DNA of 64,000 nt from positions 1,699,145-1,763,144 of the forward strand of contig CM030944.1 of NCBI GenBank assembly GCA_018136815.1, given 5' to 3'. Made by a program: the position numbers and the translations under genes. Every line of letters begins with the position of its first letter. Within the stretch, counting starts at the first letter, position 1. Source of the stretch: Isochrysis galbana (Eukaryota > Haptophyta > Isochrysidales > Isochrysidaceae). The notes beneath the pieces were generated by a model, which made no database searches, was not told where the DNA came from, and was given only the letters and a program-made list of their open reading frames with translations. Shown piece after piece: positions 43,827-54,568 of the stretch.

Positions 43827-45984
43827 TTAACTCAATACGTGCGACCTGCCTACACTTGTCAACTGGGATAAGCAAGGCCAGGATGATGATTGATTGATTT
43901 GCACAGCAACCGCATCAAGCCCTAGGTGTTTGCGAGCAGCAAGTGAGGTCAGAAGCGGAGTTCGCTTCAAGAAGCGGACAAGTCTCCGGGTCTTATTGAA
44001 AGTGATCGTGCTGTGAGAAGGATTTAACAAGAGAGAACGGTGCAGCGCTTTGTCGCAGAGCGCGCTTTGTAGCAACAAGTCGAGCACGTGAAGTGTGGTG
44101 ACGTTGAGTCTATTGAATCTCTGTGTTCGCGAGCGACTACATCCAATGGGGGATTTCTGCGAGGGCATTTGCGCCGGCAATTCTTCCATGAAGTTTCGCA
44201 TAGTAACTTCCGTGGGCTGAAGATAATTCAGACCGTCACAGTATCTCCCGGAAGGTGGCACCCAAGCGCACAAACGATGGTTTCCTGGCAAAGAAGAGCT
44301 ATTCAACAATCTCCATGCGCGCGTCTTGGGCAGGGAGCCACAAGAGAAGTGGGGGAGTACTGGCGTGCGGTTGGCAATGCTCCCGAGGACGATCATGTTG
44401 GCTACAAGAAGATCGAGGCTTTGCACATCAGGGAATTCCAAAGGATGCCGCATGCTGGCCGAGTCGTCACCTTCCCAAAACATTGGACTCAAGGACAGCG
44501 TACGAGCCGGTCGACCCCAACGGAATTCTTGCGCTAAGAGATGATCGGCCTGCGGCTGCCACCAGCCAACAGCGCGTAGAATAGAACGTCGTGACCATGG
44601 CCCCGTCCTAACAACCGTCATGTGCCCTACAAGAAAGAATAGGCCAAATGAGTCGTGATGTAAGCCGTGCAGGGTGTGGTTGTTACGGCATGCATTCGCA
44701 ACCCGGGTGCAAGGGGAGTGCTGAGGGTTGGCATCAGCATTCCCACCCACGATCTTTCCTAACGTAGACCGATAAAACCAACTATTCACGCATGGGGAAT
44801 GCCACAAGCGCACCCATGATGAATGGCACTACTCTTCTATGCGTCACTCTTTGTTCCACATTTCGACCGCCCATTAAGCTCCATGCATCTGGAGCACCTT
44901 TCGTAAGATTCGAAACGCAGCGTGCGGTGTAGCCAGCTGAGATGGACGTCGGAAAGTGCATGAAGAGCCAGGCAGGGGCAATAGCCATGCGAGAAGTTGG
45001 AGGGTTGGTTGAACCGACGGCATGGAGCGGCAAACTGACAAAACTTCTCATGGTGACGGGCTGGCAAATTTGGGTGTCCGTGAAGGGCTGCGGAAGATGG
45101 ATGTGTTGCTGGCGCGCGGTCACGGCTGCGGCCAGAGAGTACAGCAGTCTATACTCAGATGTGCGTCGGAAGTCAAAGCTGCGGTTCATTCGTGTGCCCG
45201 TGTAGCGATGTTTTACCTCCCATCCTGCAGTTGCTTGAGCATAGCTAGTGACGTTGGCAATGGATGAACGCAGGCAGTCGTTCATGAGGGTCTGCTCATC
45301 GACATTTGCAAAGAACGGCGGTTGCGCCCACGGGACATACCACTGCACTGCTTCAGGGTGGAACATGAAGAGATGGATCCTTCGCGAGAGCTCCCTGAGT
45401 ACCCATGCGGCCCCATCGCCTTCACGCACATTTTGTACGTAGAAGACACCAGCATTCACGAGCGGCCGGTCGCGCATTGCGACGATATTTTGGCTCCCAA
45501 ACACACCCTTCAGCACGGGATATGGATTGCCGAGCCATGCGACATCAGTATCCGTATGGAGGACGTTGATGCCCAGCTCGATGGCCAACTTGGCTGTGTA
45601 GTGCTTGCGAAGGTCGTAAAAGTAGAACGCGAAGCTCCAATAGCGCTGGACTGCGAGCCCGCCGTTGGGCGGCCTTGACGAAGGGATACGCGAGGACCAC
45701 ACGCATGCAATCGACGGGATTGCCTGACGCAGCGCGTAACACGACGCGCTCGAGTCGCTAAGGAAGAGTATGTGGTGGAGCTGAAGTGCACGCAGCTGAA
45801 GCACCGCATTGAGCGCGTTGGAGGACGAGGCGGTGGGCGCTCCATCGCCACAGACTAGGATGAGCTCATTGCGGTACGAGATCTGCGCCGCCACCTCGTG
45901 CAGCACTCCATCTGCCTCCAGGTCCGCACCAAAGTGGGTGAAGCGCGGCAGCTGCCCTGCGGACTCGAAGCGGTCCTGAGCCAT
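43827..45984 (-). CDS. Nucleotide-diphospho-sugar transferase (Nucleotid_trans type), two exons
   Basis: Exon 1 is 45984-44898 and exon 2 is 44626-43827. The 271-base intron (44897-44627) has a GTGCTC start, a pyrimidine-rich end TTCTTTCTTGTAG, and keeps phase 1, giving 628 residues. Exon 1 has the fold of PF03407-type glycosyltransferases: ILFLSDSSASCYAL, then a DxD-type metal/sugar-nucleotide site in LHTDTDVAWLGNPYP, then NAGVFYVQNV and DEQTLMNDCL. Exon 2 carries the C-terminal region often seen in algal members (DVQSLDLLVANMIVLGSIAN, RTPVLPHFSCGS, YCDGLNYL). It probably decorates proteins or wall polysaccharides in the Golgi. No signal anchor is seen from the ATG at 45984; an upstream exon may be missing, since an acceptor-like GTCGGCAG lies at about 46030-46040. 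Confidence 0.72.
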
Positions 45985-46097
45985 CTTGACAATCCAACCT
46001 TTCTCCCTTCCCTGCCCCCCTTGTTGCCTGCCGACAGTCAAAGCACCAACAGAACAGTGGCGGAAGGTCCGCAACAACGTTTAGGTGCAGTAGTGAG

Positions 46098-46385
46098 GTG
46101 AATCGCCGCTCTGAGAGAGGGGTGGGGGGAGGAGTGGGGGGCAGGGGACGAGAGGGAGGGAGAGGGAGGTGGAGGGGGCGAGGGAGGGGAGAGGGAGGGG
46201 GGGGGGAGGGGAGAGGGGAGAGGGGGGGAAGGGGGAGAGGGAGGGGGGGGGGGAGGGGAGAGGGGGAGAGGGGGGGGAAGGGGGAGAGGGAGGGGGAGGG
46301 GGGGGGAGAGAATAGAGGAAAGAGAGCCACTGAGAGAGGAAGGAAGAGAAGAGAGAGGGGCAGTGGGGAGGCGAGGCAGAGAGGG
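46098..46385. repeat. GGGGAG/GGGAGA purine tract
   Basis: About 290 bases of nearly pure G/A on the plus strand in short repeating words, upstream of the glycosyltransferase. It could form triplex or G-quadruplex structures. Confidence 0.7.
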
Positions 46386-46552
46386 TGCAGAGGACAACCC
46401 CTATGATCGGGAAAGAAGGACGACGCGCAAGGTTTTCTTTTCGAAGGGGGTTTTTTAAACTCTTCACTGCCGGAGCAGCCCACAGCCGCCCAGCCCCACC
46501 CCAGATACGTATTCACCGTACTTGTACGCAGACCAAAGACCAAATACAGACC

Positions 46553-47182
46553 TTGGGCCGGGCCAGAGTTTCGCAATTTTTTGGGTAAAATTTGGGTCCG
46601 TCAACGAAATAAAAATTTTGGCCGAAATTTGGGTGGGATTTGGTTGGGGCAACGGGACCCCGCGGCCGCGGCAGCGAAATGTGGGCGTATTCTGCCTCGT
46701 GTGAACGTGTTTTCTCTTTGCTTCGTGTCATGTATGGTGAGATGCAAGCTATTGCATTGTCCGATCATCTGCTGGTGTCTTTGATGAGTCGGTACAACAA
46801 GAGGATCGTGATCGTGGGTTGATGCTGATTTGAGCTCGATCGTGCGGGTTGCGACGAGATGTGAGATGTGTAGGGCTGTGGTCACTTTATTCTCAGGTTT
46901 GACTTGTCGAGTAGTGTGATGTACAATGTGATGCTGCCATTCTCCATCCTAGAAAATTTCTATCATTTTCATTTCTATGCCTCGTGCACTTAGCACTTAA
47001 TAATACGCCTCGCCTGGCACGCCGAAGAGCAAAATGTAAAATGTCGATAGTTCGATCGAATTAAAGGTGTAAGGTCGAATTTCAGTCGAAATAAGCTGCA
47101 AAATTTGGGTCAAGGGAAGCGAAATATGAAATATCGAAACAAAATTTGGGTGGGTCTCAAACGAAACTCTGGCCCGGCCCAA
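46553..47182 (+). mobile_element. hAT-type element, 630 bases
   Basis: Terminal inverted repeat TTGGGCCGGGCCAGAGTTTC (46553-46572) has its reverse complement at 47163-47182. The flanking 8-mers TACAGACC (46545-46552) and TAGAGACC (47183-47190) match at seven of eight bases. Subterminal AAATTTGGGT words repeat at both ends. Confidence 0.82.
46679..46822 (+). pseudogene. hAT transposase tail fragment
   Basis: 47 codons reading YSASCERVFSLLRVMYG and then ALSDHLLVSLMSRYNKR, the end of a hAT dimerisation domain. Everything upstream is gone. Confidence 0.75.
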
Positions 47183-47359
47183 TAGAGACCGTATTTGCCG
47201 TATTTGAAACCCCCTCCGTATTTGCCCCCGTATTTGGAAGTAGAAGTAGTGAAGTAGTAGTAGACGACGCGACGACGCATACATGCATACTAGTTTGTGG
47301 CCTAGATGGGAAATACCTCTTTCTCCCTGAGTGCCACAGCCTCACCGGCCAATTCCAAT

Positions 47360-47854
47360 TCAGCTCGTCGAACTTGCCACAAAATCGAGTTCGCTCCTCC
47401 TCGCGCCTTTGTCGCTTTGCATCCCCTTGCCTTTGGACTTCTTGGCCTTCTTCTTCTTCTGAGATCCCCCGATCGGATTCTTATTTGTTATTTGGCGATG
47501 ACTCGTCGCTGGAGGGTGCGGTTGGGGGAGGGCGTGCACCAACCTCATTGTTAGCAGGTGAGTAGAGTGCACCTGGGGGCAGAGTTGATTGGCTAGCAGC
47601 TTGAGCCTTGAGCGCTCGGCAATTTCTTCCTTCAATGGCTGCGTTGCCTCTGCCTCTGCCACTCCCTCACGCAACTTCGAGGTGAACATCTCTTCGAAGG
47701 CTTGCATTGAGAACGAGATCGCCCAAGCAACGCCCACTGCCACTAGAAGATAAATTATGGCCGCTGTACTACCCCCCCCCCCCAAACCACTGAACCCCCC
47801 CCCCCCTCCTGGACTCACGCTTCTTGCTCTTGCAGGATGTGAGGAGGCTTTCAA
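47360..47854 (-). CDS. Candidate small membrane protein with Lys-rich tail (gene model uncertain)
   Basis: A minus-strand frame has one strong hydrophobic helix (AAIIYLLVAVGVAWAISFSM), a charged helical stretch (LREGVAEAEATQPLKEEIAE) and a KKKKAKKSKGKG tail. Good splice signals cut the frame: GTGAGT at 47818 with a TAG acceptor at 47769 (50 bases), and a CCCAG|GTGCAC donor followed by an ATCTCAG acceptor before the Lys-rich part. So this is probably part of a multi-exon gene rather than a single frame. I do not recognise the family. Confidence 0.35.
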   Translation of the reverse strand: MKASSHPARARSVSPGGGGGFSGLGGGGSTAAIIYLLVAVGVAWAISFSMQAFEEMFTSKLREGVAEAEATQPLKEEIAERSRLKLLANQLCPQVHSTHLLTMRLVHALPQPHPPATSHRQITNKNPIGGSQKKKKAKKSKGKGMQSDKGARRSELDFVASSTS

Positions 47855-47876
47855 AGTGTCTTGCTGTGAATGAGCT

Positions 47877-48125
47877 CCAGGGGGGAAATTCCGAACTCCA
47901 TCCTTTGCTTTATTGATTATCCCCCCCCCCTAAGGAGCTCGAGGGAGGGAATTCTAGATTCCATCCTTTGCCGATTATCGATTATCCCCCCCCCCCCCAA
48001 GGGAGCTCCGGGGGGGAATTCTAGATTCTATCCTTTATCGATTATCGATTATCCCCCCCTTCTTGGAGCTCCAGGGGGGGAATTCCAGATTCCATCCTTT
48101 ATCCATTATCCCCCCCCCCCCAAGA
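47877..48125. repeat. Poly-C minisatellite, about 60-base unit, four copies
   Basis: Each unit has GGAGCTCCAGGGGGGGAATT, a TTCCATCCTTT, one or two ATCGATTATC words and a run of 6-14 C. The G run and the C run of a unit can pair. Confidence 0.75.
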
Positions 48126-48197
48126 GGGGGGGTCCTGGGGCTAGGAGCCCACGAGGGTCTAAAGCATCATCTAGCTCTCCATCTGAGTAGCCAATGA

Positions 48198-48867
48198 AAC
48201 TTGTCTTTTGCAGTGGTAGGTGCCCCCCCCCCCCACCTAAGCTTGGGGGGGCACACATGCTGCTTGTGAGGCTGGGCTGAGGAGGGTGCTTGAGGAACAA
48301 TTGAGAAAAAGAAGGGTGAGTGGGCAGCCTTGGTCTCAACACTCAAGGCACGGTCTCCCAGAGGGAGTTACACGTTACGCATCATGAGGTTAGATCTTGT
48401 GCAAGGCTGCCCCACCCCTCAAAACAGTGCGTGATGGTAACTTGTAGGAATGCAAGGCACGGTCTCTCATAAAGAGAGTTACACGTAACGCATCATGCAT
48501 CCTGTGGTAGTTTAAGGACATTTCGGTCCCAAACTTGTCTTTTGCAGTGGTAGGTGCCCCCCCCCCCCCACCTAAGCTTGGGGGGGCACACATGCTGCTT
48601 GTGAGGCTGGGCTGAGGAGGGTGCTTGAGGAACAATTGAGAAAAAGAAGGGTGAGTGGGCAGCCTTGGTCTCAACACTCAAGGCACGGTCTCCCAGAGGG
48701 AGTTACACGTTACGCATCATGAGGTTAGATCTTGTGCAAGGCTGCCCCACCCCTCAAAACAGTGCGTGATGGTAACTTGTAGGAATGCAAGGCACGGTCT
48801 CTCATAAAGAGAGTTACACGTAACGCATCATGCATCCTGTGGTAGTTTAAGGACATTTCGGTCCCAA
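48198..48867. repeat. Tandem duplication of a 334-base unit
   Basis: Copy 1 is 48198-48531 and copy 2 is 48532-48867, nearly identical. Each contains two related sub-repeats of about 45 bases built on CAAGGCACGGTCTC and GAGTTACACGT...ACGCATCATG, and a TCTTTTGCAG splice-acceptor-like word near its start. Confidence 0.85.
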
Positions 48868-49069
48868 TGCTTGAGAGGATGCATTAATTCATTTCCCAAT
48901 TTTCCACGCACAGTGGGACAACGGAACACATACTGCACATTGTCCAGATGCTAAGGAACACTACCACCCACATCCAGTGCAACAAAGACTGAGCCATCTG
49001 CAAGAAAATCTTGATGGAGCTTTGAGTGATGATAGTGGGTCTTGGGTTGTTCCTCTCCCTCTCACCATT

Positions 49070-49620
49070 GCTCTGCCTCTCCCTCTCCCTTGATCTCTCA
49101 ATGTCACTATCACTATCACTCAGCTGCTCACTCTGTCTCCCTCCCCTCCCCTCTCATCGTAACAACCATCCCCCTCCAGCTCCCCCTCACTTTTCCTCCT
49201 CCCATCCTCATCCTCGCCGGTCGCCCTCAGCTCGGCGCGCGCTCCCCATCGCTCTGCCTCTCCCTCTCCCTTGATCTCTCAATGTCACCATCACTATCTC
49301 TCAGCTGCTCACTCTCTCTCCATCCCCTCCCCTCTCATCGTGACAACCCTCCCTCTCTCCCCCTCCAGCTCCCCCTCACTTTCCCTCCTCCCATCCTCAT
49401 CCTCGCCGCTCGCCCTCAGCTCGGCGCGCGCTCCCCATCGCTCTGCCTCTCCCTCTCCCTTGATCTCTCAATGTCACCATCACTATCTCTCAGCTGCTCA
49501 CTCTCTCTCCCTCCCCTCCCCTCTCATCGTGACAACCCTCCCCCTCTCCCCCTCCAGCTCCCCCTCACTTTCCCTCCTCCCATCCTCATCCTCGCCGCTC
49601 GCCCTCAGCTCGGCGCGCTC
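49070..49620. repeat. CT-rich minisatellite, 181-189-base unit, three copies
   Basis: Units start GCTCTGCCTCTCCCTCTCCC at 49070, 49251 and 49440 and end in CTCAGCTCGGCGCGC. The last two are the most alike. Confidence 0.85.
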
Positions 49621-49835
49621 TCCGACTGCCTAGGGCTGCATTGTGACGGCCCCATGCGATCGGAGCCATCGCGCTAGAAGCGCATAGGCAATACCATCTC
49701 GGCACTCGCTGCTTCGAGCGGCGTGAGCGCGGGCGGTGAGCGCCGAGAGGGCATGGGGGGCTCTGGGGGCTCCATCGGCGGCGCGAGACGCGCATCTCGC
49801 GCGAGAGAAGGGCGCGCCCTACGAGTAGAGCAAGA

Positions 49836-50030
49836 CATTAAACTAAAAAATAGTCCCTGGGGGCCCCCCGCGGAGATACGGGTACGCCCCGCAGAGCTAC
49901 GGGAACTGCCGCTGTACGAGTCGAGCAAGACATTAAACTAAAAAATAGTCTTCGTGCCCCCCCGCGGAGATACGCGTACACCCCGCAGAGCTACGGGAAC
50001 TGCCGCTGTACGAGTAGAGCAAGCTAGCCC
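49836..50030 (+). repeat. Tandem pair of a GC-rich repeat, also found at 54449
   Basis: Two units share CCCCCCGCGGAGATACG, CCCGCAGAGCTACGGGAACT and GCCGCTGTACGAG; each ends near a TAAAAAATAGTC word. A third unit lies at 54449-54512, directly before the oxygenase-like gene. Confidence 0.75.
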
Positions 50031-50251
50031 TATTACCAAGTCAGTGCTTTGCAAGACGATTTCCGTGGGGAAAGACAGCAAGAGAGCTCTGCGCGGGGGA
50101 AACCGTTCGGCGACCGCGGGGGGGGAATTCGGCGACCGCGGGGGGAAATTCGGCGACCGCGGAGGAGCGGCAGAGATATAGAAAACGAGCGTAGAACCAA
50201 CGAAACGAGGGCGAGACGGTCAGAACTCACCGGAGGTGACAACCAAGTCTA

Positions 50252-52870
50252 CTAGAGAGCGGAGCGATGTCGGCATCCGAACGAGGCCTCAGAGCGGCAG
50301 CGAACAAAGGGCGATGTCCAAGGGGCTTCGAGTGGTAGCGCGTCGTTGCGGTACCACGGGGTCGAGGGCGAAGCTGTGAAAGCATACCACCACTCCCCGA
50401 GCACAAACCGCGCTCGGCGAGGACGGGGCGCGAGATGGGGTGGAGGATCCACTGCATGGGGATGCAGAGCGGGCAGAGGCTCCGAAGCTCCCACATGGGC
50501 AACATGCACGTCGCGTGGGAGTGAACGGAGGCGAGGCGAGCGTCGTGGATGGGTATCAGGGGCGACTTCGGGACCGGTGCGATGCATGTCCGTGAGACCG
50601 TGCGCGCGCGAGGTCCCGGTGAAGGCGGGAGAAGGCTGTAATCGGGCCCGCTTTGATGTCTGTGAACTTGTAGCGGTTGTCAGTGGGTGTGCGTTGTCGT
50701 AGTCAGTGACGAGGTCGGCACAGCGGCGTAGCAGTTCTGTTAGGGGCTCCCACGTGGCCGCAGATCGCGGATAACCGCGCCACTTAACGAGGTAATGGCG
50801 GGCTTGTCCCCGGCCTTTGCGATCGAGTAGAGCTTCTACCAAGTGTTCGTCAGATTGAAGGGCGTCATCATCCGTGAGCGTGTAGTAGGGGCGTAGATTA
50901 GTAACATGTACTTCTTCAGAAAGCATCCTATTTTCTTGGTCGCGTAGTCGATAGCGGCCACCACCGAGTGCTTCGGCGACTCGGTACGGCCCGGCGTAAT
51001 GGTAGAGGAGCTTATTGCGCAAACCCGGAGTTTTGTGTACCACTCGATCCCCGGGTAGAAAACGCATCGGTGGAGCATGAGTACGTAAGGTGTCGGCGAT
51101 GGTGTCAGCTTGAGCAGCGAGGGTGGCCTCGAGAGCAGCGTTCCACGCCGCGCGGAGACGTGCGTACATCGTCTCGGCATATTCACGAATTTCTCGTGGC
51201 AGAGGCGGGGTAGTAGGAAGCGGGGCCGGCGGGTCTGCTAGTTGAGCAGGTAGGCGTAACTCACGCCCGTAAAGGAGAGCGGCTGGCGAGAGTTGCGTGA
51301 CGCGATTCGCGGACGCGCGTGTGCTCATCAAGAAGAATGGGAGATGGTCGACCCAATGTGCTCCACCTTCGTCCGTAGCGCGCGCCATGTTGATTAACGT
51401 TTGTTGTGCCCGCTCAACCAGACCCACACTCTCGTGGTGATGAGGAGTGCTAGGCCTGAGGTCGGTGCCAGTACGTTCGAGACTGATACGTGTAAGAGCA
51501 CTAGCGAGATTGCTGCCGGCATCGGAGCGTAGTTGCCGTGGGACTCCGTGTCGTGCGACAACGTTAGCCATAAAAGCATCGAGTGCATCAGCGCTAGAGG
51601 GGTCACCGTTGAAGGGGACCGCTTCAATCCAGCGAGTGAGGGAGTCAATAAAGACCAGCAGCTTGTCATAGCCCTGGACGCCCTTAACAAAATCATGCGT
51701 CGGCGCCATCGACACCACGTCGCAGTAGACGATGTCGAATGGGTAATGGCCGACTTGAGGTCCTTTCGGGTCCGTCGGCTTGCGGAAGGGTGGCTTGGAT
51801 AGAGACACTCGTGGCACTGGCGCACGTGCGCTGACACGTCAGCGTTGAGACCAGGCCAGTAGTATCGATCGCGAAGGAGGCGTGCCATGCGACTATCACC
51901 GAGGTGACAAAGGTGATCATGAAAGGCCTCGAGGTAGGCGTTGCGCATGGACTTCGGCACGTATAAGCATAAGCGTTCCTCGCCGTCTCTCGTCGGGACC
52001 CGACGATAAAGGAGGCCGGACTGGAGCAGGCATCGCTTCGACTCCTTAGCCAGCCAGCTTAAGCGGCGGTAGTCGAGGTCGAGAGGAGGCGGAGCATCGG
52101 AAAGAGTGAGGATGAGTGCGTGGCAGTCCTCGTCTTCGTGTTGAGCTTGCCGTAACACCGTGGCCGTGGGCGTGCCGGTGTTGAGGTAGGAGAGGTTAAT
52201 TCTAGAGTCCTTGGTCGTAGAGGCCTGTCTGGCTCGACGCTCCTGACTCTGAAGGCTGGAAGCGGTTGTTGTGCGAGAGCGCGGATCGATGGCAGCGACT
52301 AGCTGACCACCCCCCTGCTTAGAGGGAGACGTCACCGGCGTCTCTTCGTTAGCCGCGACGAGACGGGAAACCGCGTCGGCATCGCTATGGTTAGCACCAG
52401 GTTTGTGTTCGACTATAAAGCGATACTCGGCCAGTTTGAGAGCCCAGCGCATTAAGCGCGATGCTGGTCCTCCTTGGACGGTGTCCTTCATCGTATGTAG
52501 CCAACGTAGGGCTTGGTGGTCTATAACGAGCCGAAAATGGCGGCCCCAGAGGTAAGGGCGCCAATTACGGATGCTCTCGAGAGCGGCGAGCAGCTCAACC
52601 TCGGTGGTGCTCCAGTGTCGCTCGGCAGCAGTCAGCCGACGGCCATAATACGCCACAACATGTTCGTGACCATGATCATCAATCTGGGAAAGCACGCCGC
52701 CAATGCCGAGGGTGCTCGCAGCGTCGGTCTTGACGATGAATGAACTCTTTGTCCTGGCGCGGCGCCGCGGCCAGCACCGGCGCCGACGTGATAAGCTCAA
52801 TGAGGCGCTGGACAGCGCGCTGGCACTCCGGGGTCTGGGAGACCACAGCCACGTCTACGCCAGTACGGGT
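50252..52870 (-). mobile_element. Ty3/gypsy chromovirus pol fragment, second lineage (fossil)
   Basis: Element order, right to left: the end of reverse transcriptase, RNase H (FIVKTDAASTLGIGGVLSQI; HKPGANHSDADAVSRL), integrase zinc-binding region, catalytic core (YCDVVSMAPTHDF, LRSDAGSN, GLVERAQQT) and a chromodomain (LVEALLDRK ... YLVKWRGYPRSAATWEP). Its sequence is clearly different from the 13-kb element. It is truncated on its 5' side at about 52870 by another repeat, and shows one to a few breaks. No LTR was recognised. Confidence 0.88.
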
Positions 52871-52874
52871 TAGC

Positions 52875-53055
52875 TTCTCTCCAACTCCCGGCCGAAGCAG
52901 CGCGCGCGGCCTCCCTGGAACCAGCTTCTCCGCCAGAGAGGGAACTGGGGAAGGGGAAGGGGGTTGTTTAGGGGTTAAGGTTGGGTAGTAGGGAGGTACA
53001 CTAGCAAGCTGCCTCACGCCGTGTACGTAGCGGGAATTTTTAAGAAGATTTTTTT
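52875..53055 (+). repeat. Repeat module M, copy 1
   Basis: About 180 bases from TCTCTCCAACTCCCGGCCGA through a degenerate telomere-like GTTTAGGGGTTAAGGTTGGG to AAGAAGATTTTTTT. It recurs at 54252-54437, 56747-56931 (inverted) and 57946-58127. Confidence 0.85.
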
Positions 53056-53059
53056 CTTA

Positions 53060-53255
53060 TTAATTAGTAACGGCGAAGGTCGGTTTCGTTCAAAGGTTAA
53101 AAAAACAACGCGAGAACATGGGGCTACACACCCCGAGCAACAAACATATTCGAAAAATGATAAGCCCCCTGTACACTATAGACAAGGATTTCAACTTAGG
53201 AGCATCAGAGGACCTCTTGCAGGCGGCGAGAGGCCTAGACATAAGAACCCTACAA
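53060..53255 (+). pseudogene. LINE-like C-terminal fragment
   Basis: Reads MGLHTPSNKHIRKMISPLYT and then DFNLGASEDLLQAARGLD, about 80 percent identical by eye to the end of the frame at 57038-58087. Confidence 0.7.
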
Positions 53256-53259
53256 GGCA

Positions 53260-54090
53260 TATACGTATACAGCGTATACACGCCAGGCCCCAAAACTGTG
53301 TATTATACACAGGTCGCCGAGGCCGTATACACAGTGTATACACAAGCGCGCGCGAGCGCGCTCGCGCGCGAGCCGCTCACGCGCAGCGATGGCGCGGCAA
53401 GGCCGCGGCGGCCCGCCTGCCCCCCCGCCCGTGGGAGCGCCCCCTCCATCCACATTGCCTCCCCGTCCTCCTCTTCTCACTTCCACTTCTTGTGCTTTGT
53501 CCATACACATCAGCACATACATCACATGCTTCTTCAGCAACAAACACCAAACACCCATATGTATTCCCATATATACATATACCATATACATAACACATAA
53601 CACCATAAGTTATGCCATAAGTAAGACAACAAATCCACAAGCAAACATGACTGACTATGCTGTAAGTCTCAAGATGACATGGTCACAAGCCTCGTCATCT
53701 CCTGCATGCTCGTCGTCCGAGCCTTCTCCACTCTCTTCATCAGTATCCCACTCGCATGTATGTCTGGGCGCCAAGCAGCGTCTTGCATGCGCGGCTGCAG
53801 GCCGAGTGATTCGTGACAAAAACCAATTTGTCTGCGGTCATGTGCGATAATCTCGACCGGGCAGCTGTCTTAATTTGTCCATACACGGACCAATTTCCTT
53901 CTGCTGCCGATGTTGCAGCAGGCTGAGCATATATATATAATATATAATATAGTAGTATATATGTGTATACACACTATATATATATACTACTAATATATTA
54001 TACTACTATAGTGTGTGTATACAGCTGTGTATACACTGTGTATACAGCCTTAGGCTGTATACACAGCGTATAATGTGTATACTCGGGGCC
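53260..54090. repeat. Cluster of GTATAC palindromes and perfect inverted repeats
   Basis: Many GTATACAC/GTGTATAC words occur at 53263-53345 and 53960-54085. Perfect structures are a 24-base CG palindrome at 53347-53370, a hairpin with AGTAGTATATA arms at about 53951-53991, and a 14-base-stem hairpin at 54036-54066 (arm CTGTGTATACAGCC). The middle holds a short frame (53648-53850, MTDYAVSLKMTWSQ...) that I do not recognise. Confidence 0.7.
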
Positions 54091-54251
54091 GTCTTGTGTA
54101 TATGCCATGTAGGATAAGAAACATCACCTAGGGTAGCCAAATCTCTTAAACTCTTAATAGGAACCGCACCGGAAACCAATAAAGATCTCACGTTACATAA
54201 ACGAGGAAAATTCGAGTCATAACTAGATCAAGAGACGAGCCACAATCTCCC
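54085..54251 (-). pseudogene. LINE-like fragment, upstream part
   Basis: Resembles 57780-57945, including the ACATCACC(C/T)A(A/G)G(G/T)TAG region, and leads into module M as there. It is too decayed for a clear frame. Confidence 0.45.
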
Positions 54252-54437
54252 ACCCCCTTCTCTCCAACTCCCGGCCGAAGCAGAGCGCGCGGCCTCCCTG
54301 GAACCAGCTTCTCCGCCAAAGAGGGAACTGGGGAAGGGGAAGGGGGTTGTTAGGGGTTAAGGTTGGGTAGTAGGGAGGTACACTAGCAAGCTGCCTCACG
54401 CCGCATATGTAGCGGGAATTTTTAAGAAGATTTTTTT
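54252..54437 (+). repeat. Repeat module M, copy 2
   Basis: The same module as at 52875, again ending in a T run at its right end. Confidence 0.85.
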
Positions 54438-54568
54438 AAAAAAAATTAGTCTTCGTGGCCCCCCGCGGAGATACGGGTACGCCCCGCAGAGCTACGGGAA
54501 CTGCCGCTGTAGACCCCAGCGCACAGGTTGCCATCCGCGAGTCGCCCCCCCCCCCCCCCCCCCCCCCC

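Noticed and set aside
43827-44813. The second glycosyltransferase frame as a separate gene
   Set aside because: A phase-matched GT-AG intron joins it to the upstream exon, and its content is the usual C-terminal part of the same family.
46098-46406. An RG/GE-rich plus-strand frame (and Pro/Ser-rich frames opposite)
   Set aside because: Translation of a purine tract; low complexity, not a protein.
47300-47320. CCTAGATGGGAAATAC, like the MITE end at 58298
   Set aside because: No inverted partner downstream and no 8-base duplication; left as a lone similarity.
47877-48867. Regularly spaced repeats suggesting a CRISPR array
   Set aside because: The units are adjacent minisatellite or duplication copies without unique spacers, and the genome is eukaryotic.
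49042-49677. A 211-residue repetitive frame
   Set aside because: Translation of the 181-189-base minisatellite. The unit length is not always a multiple of three, and no domain is seen.
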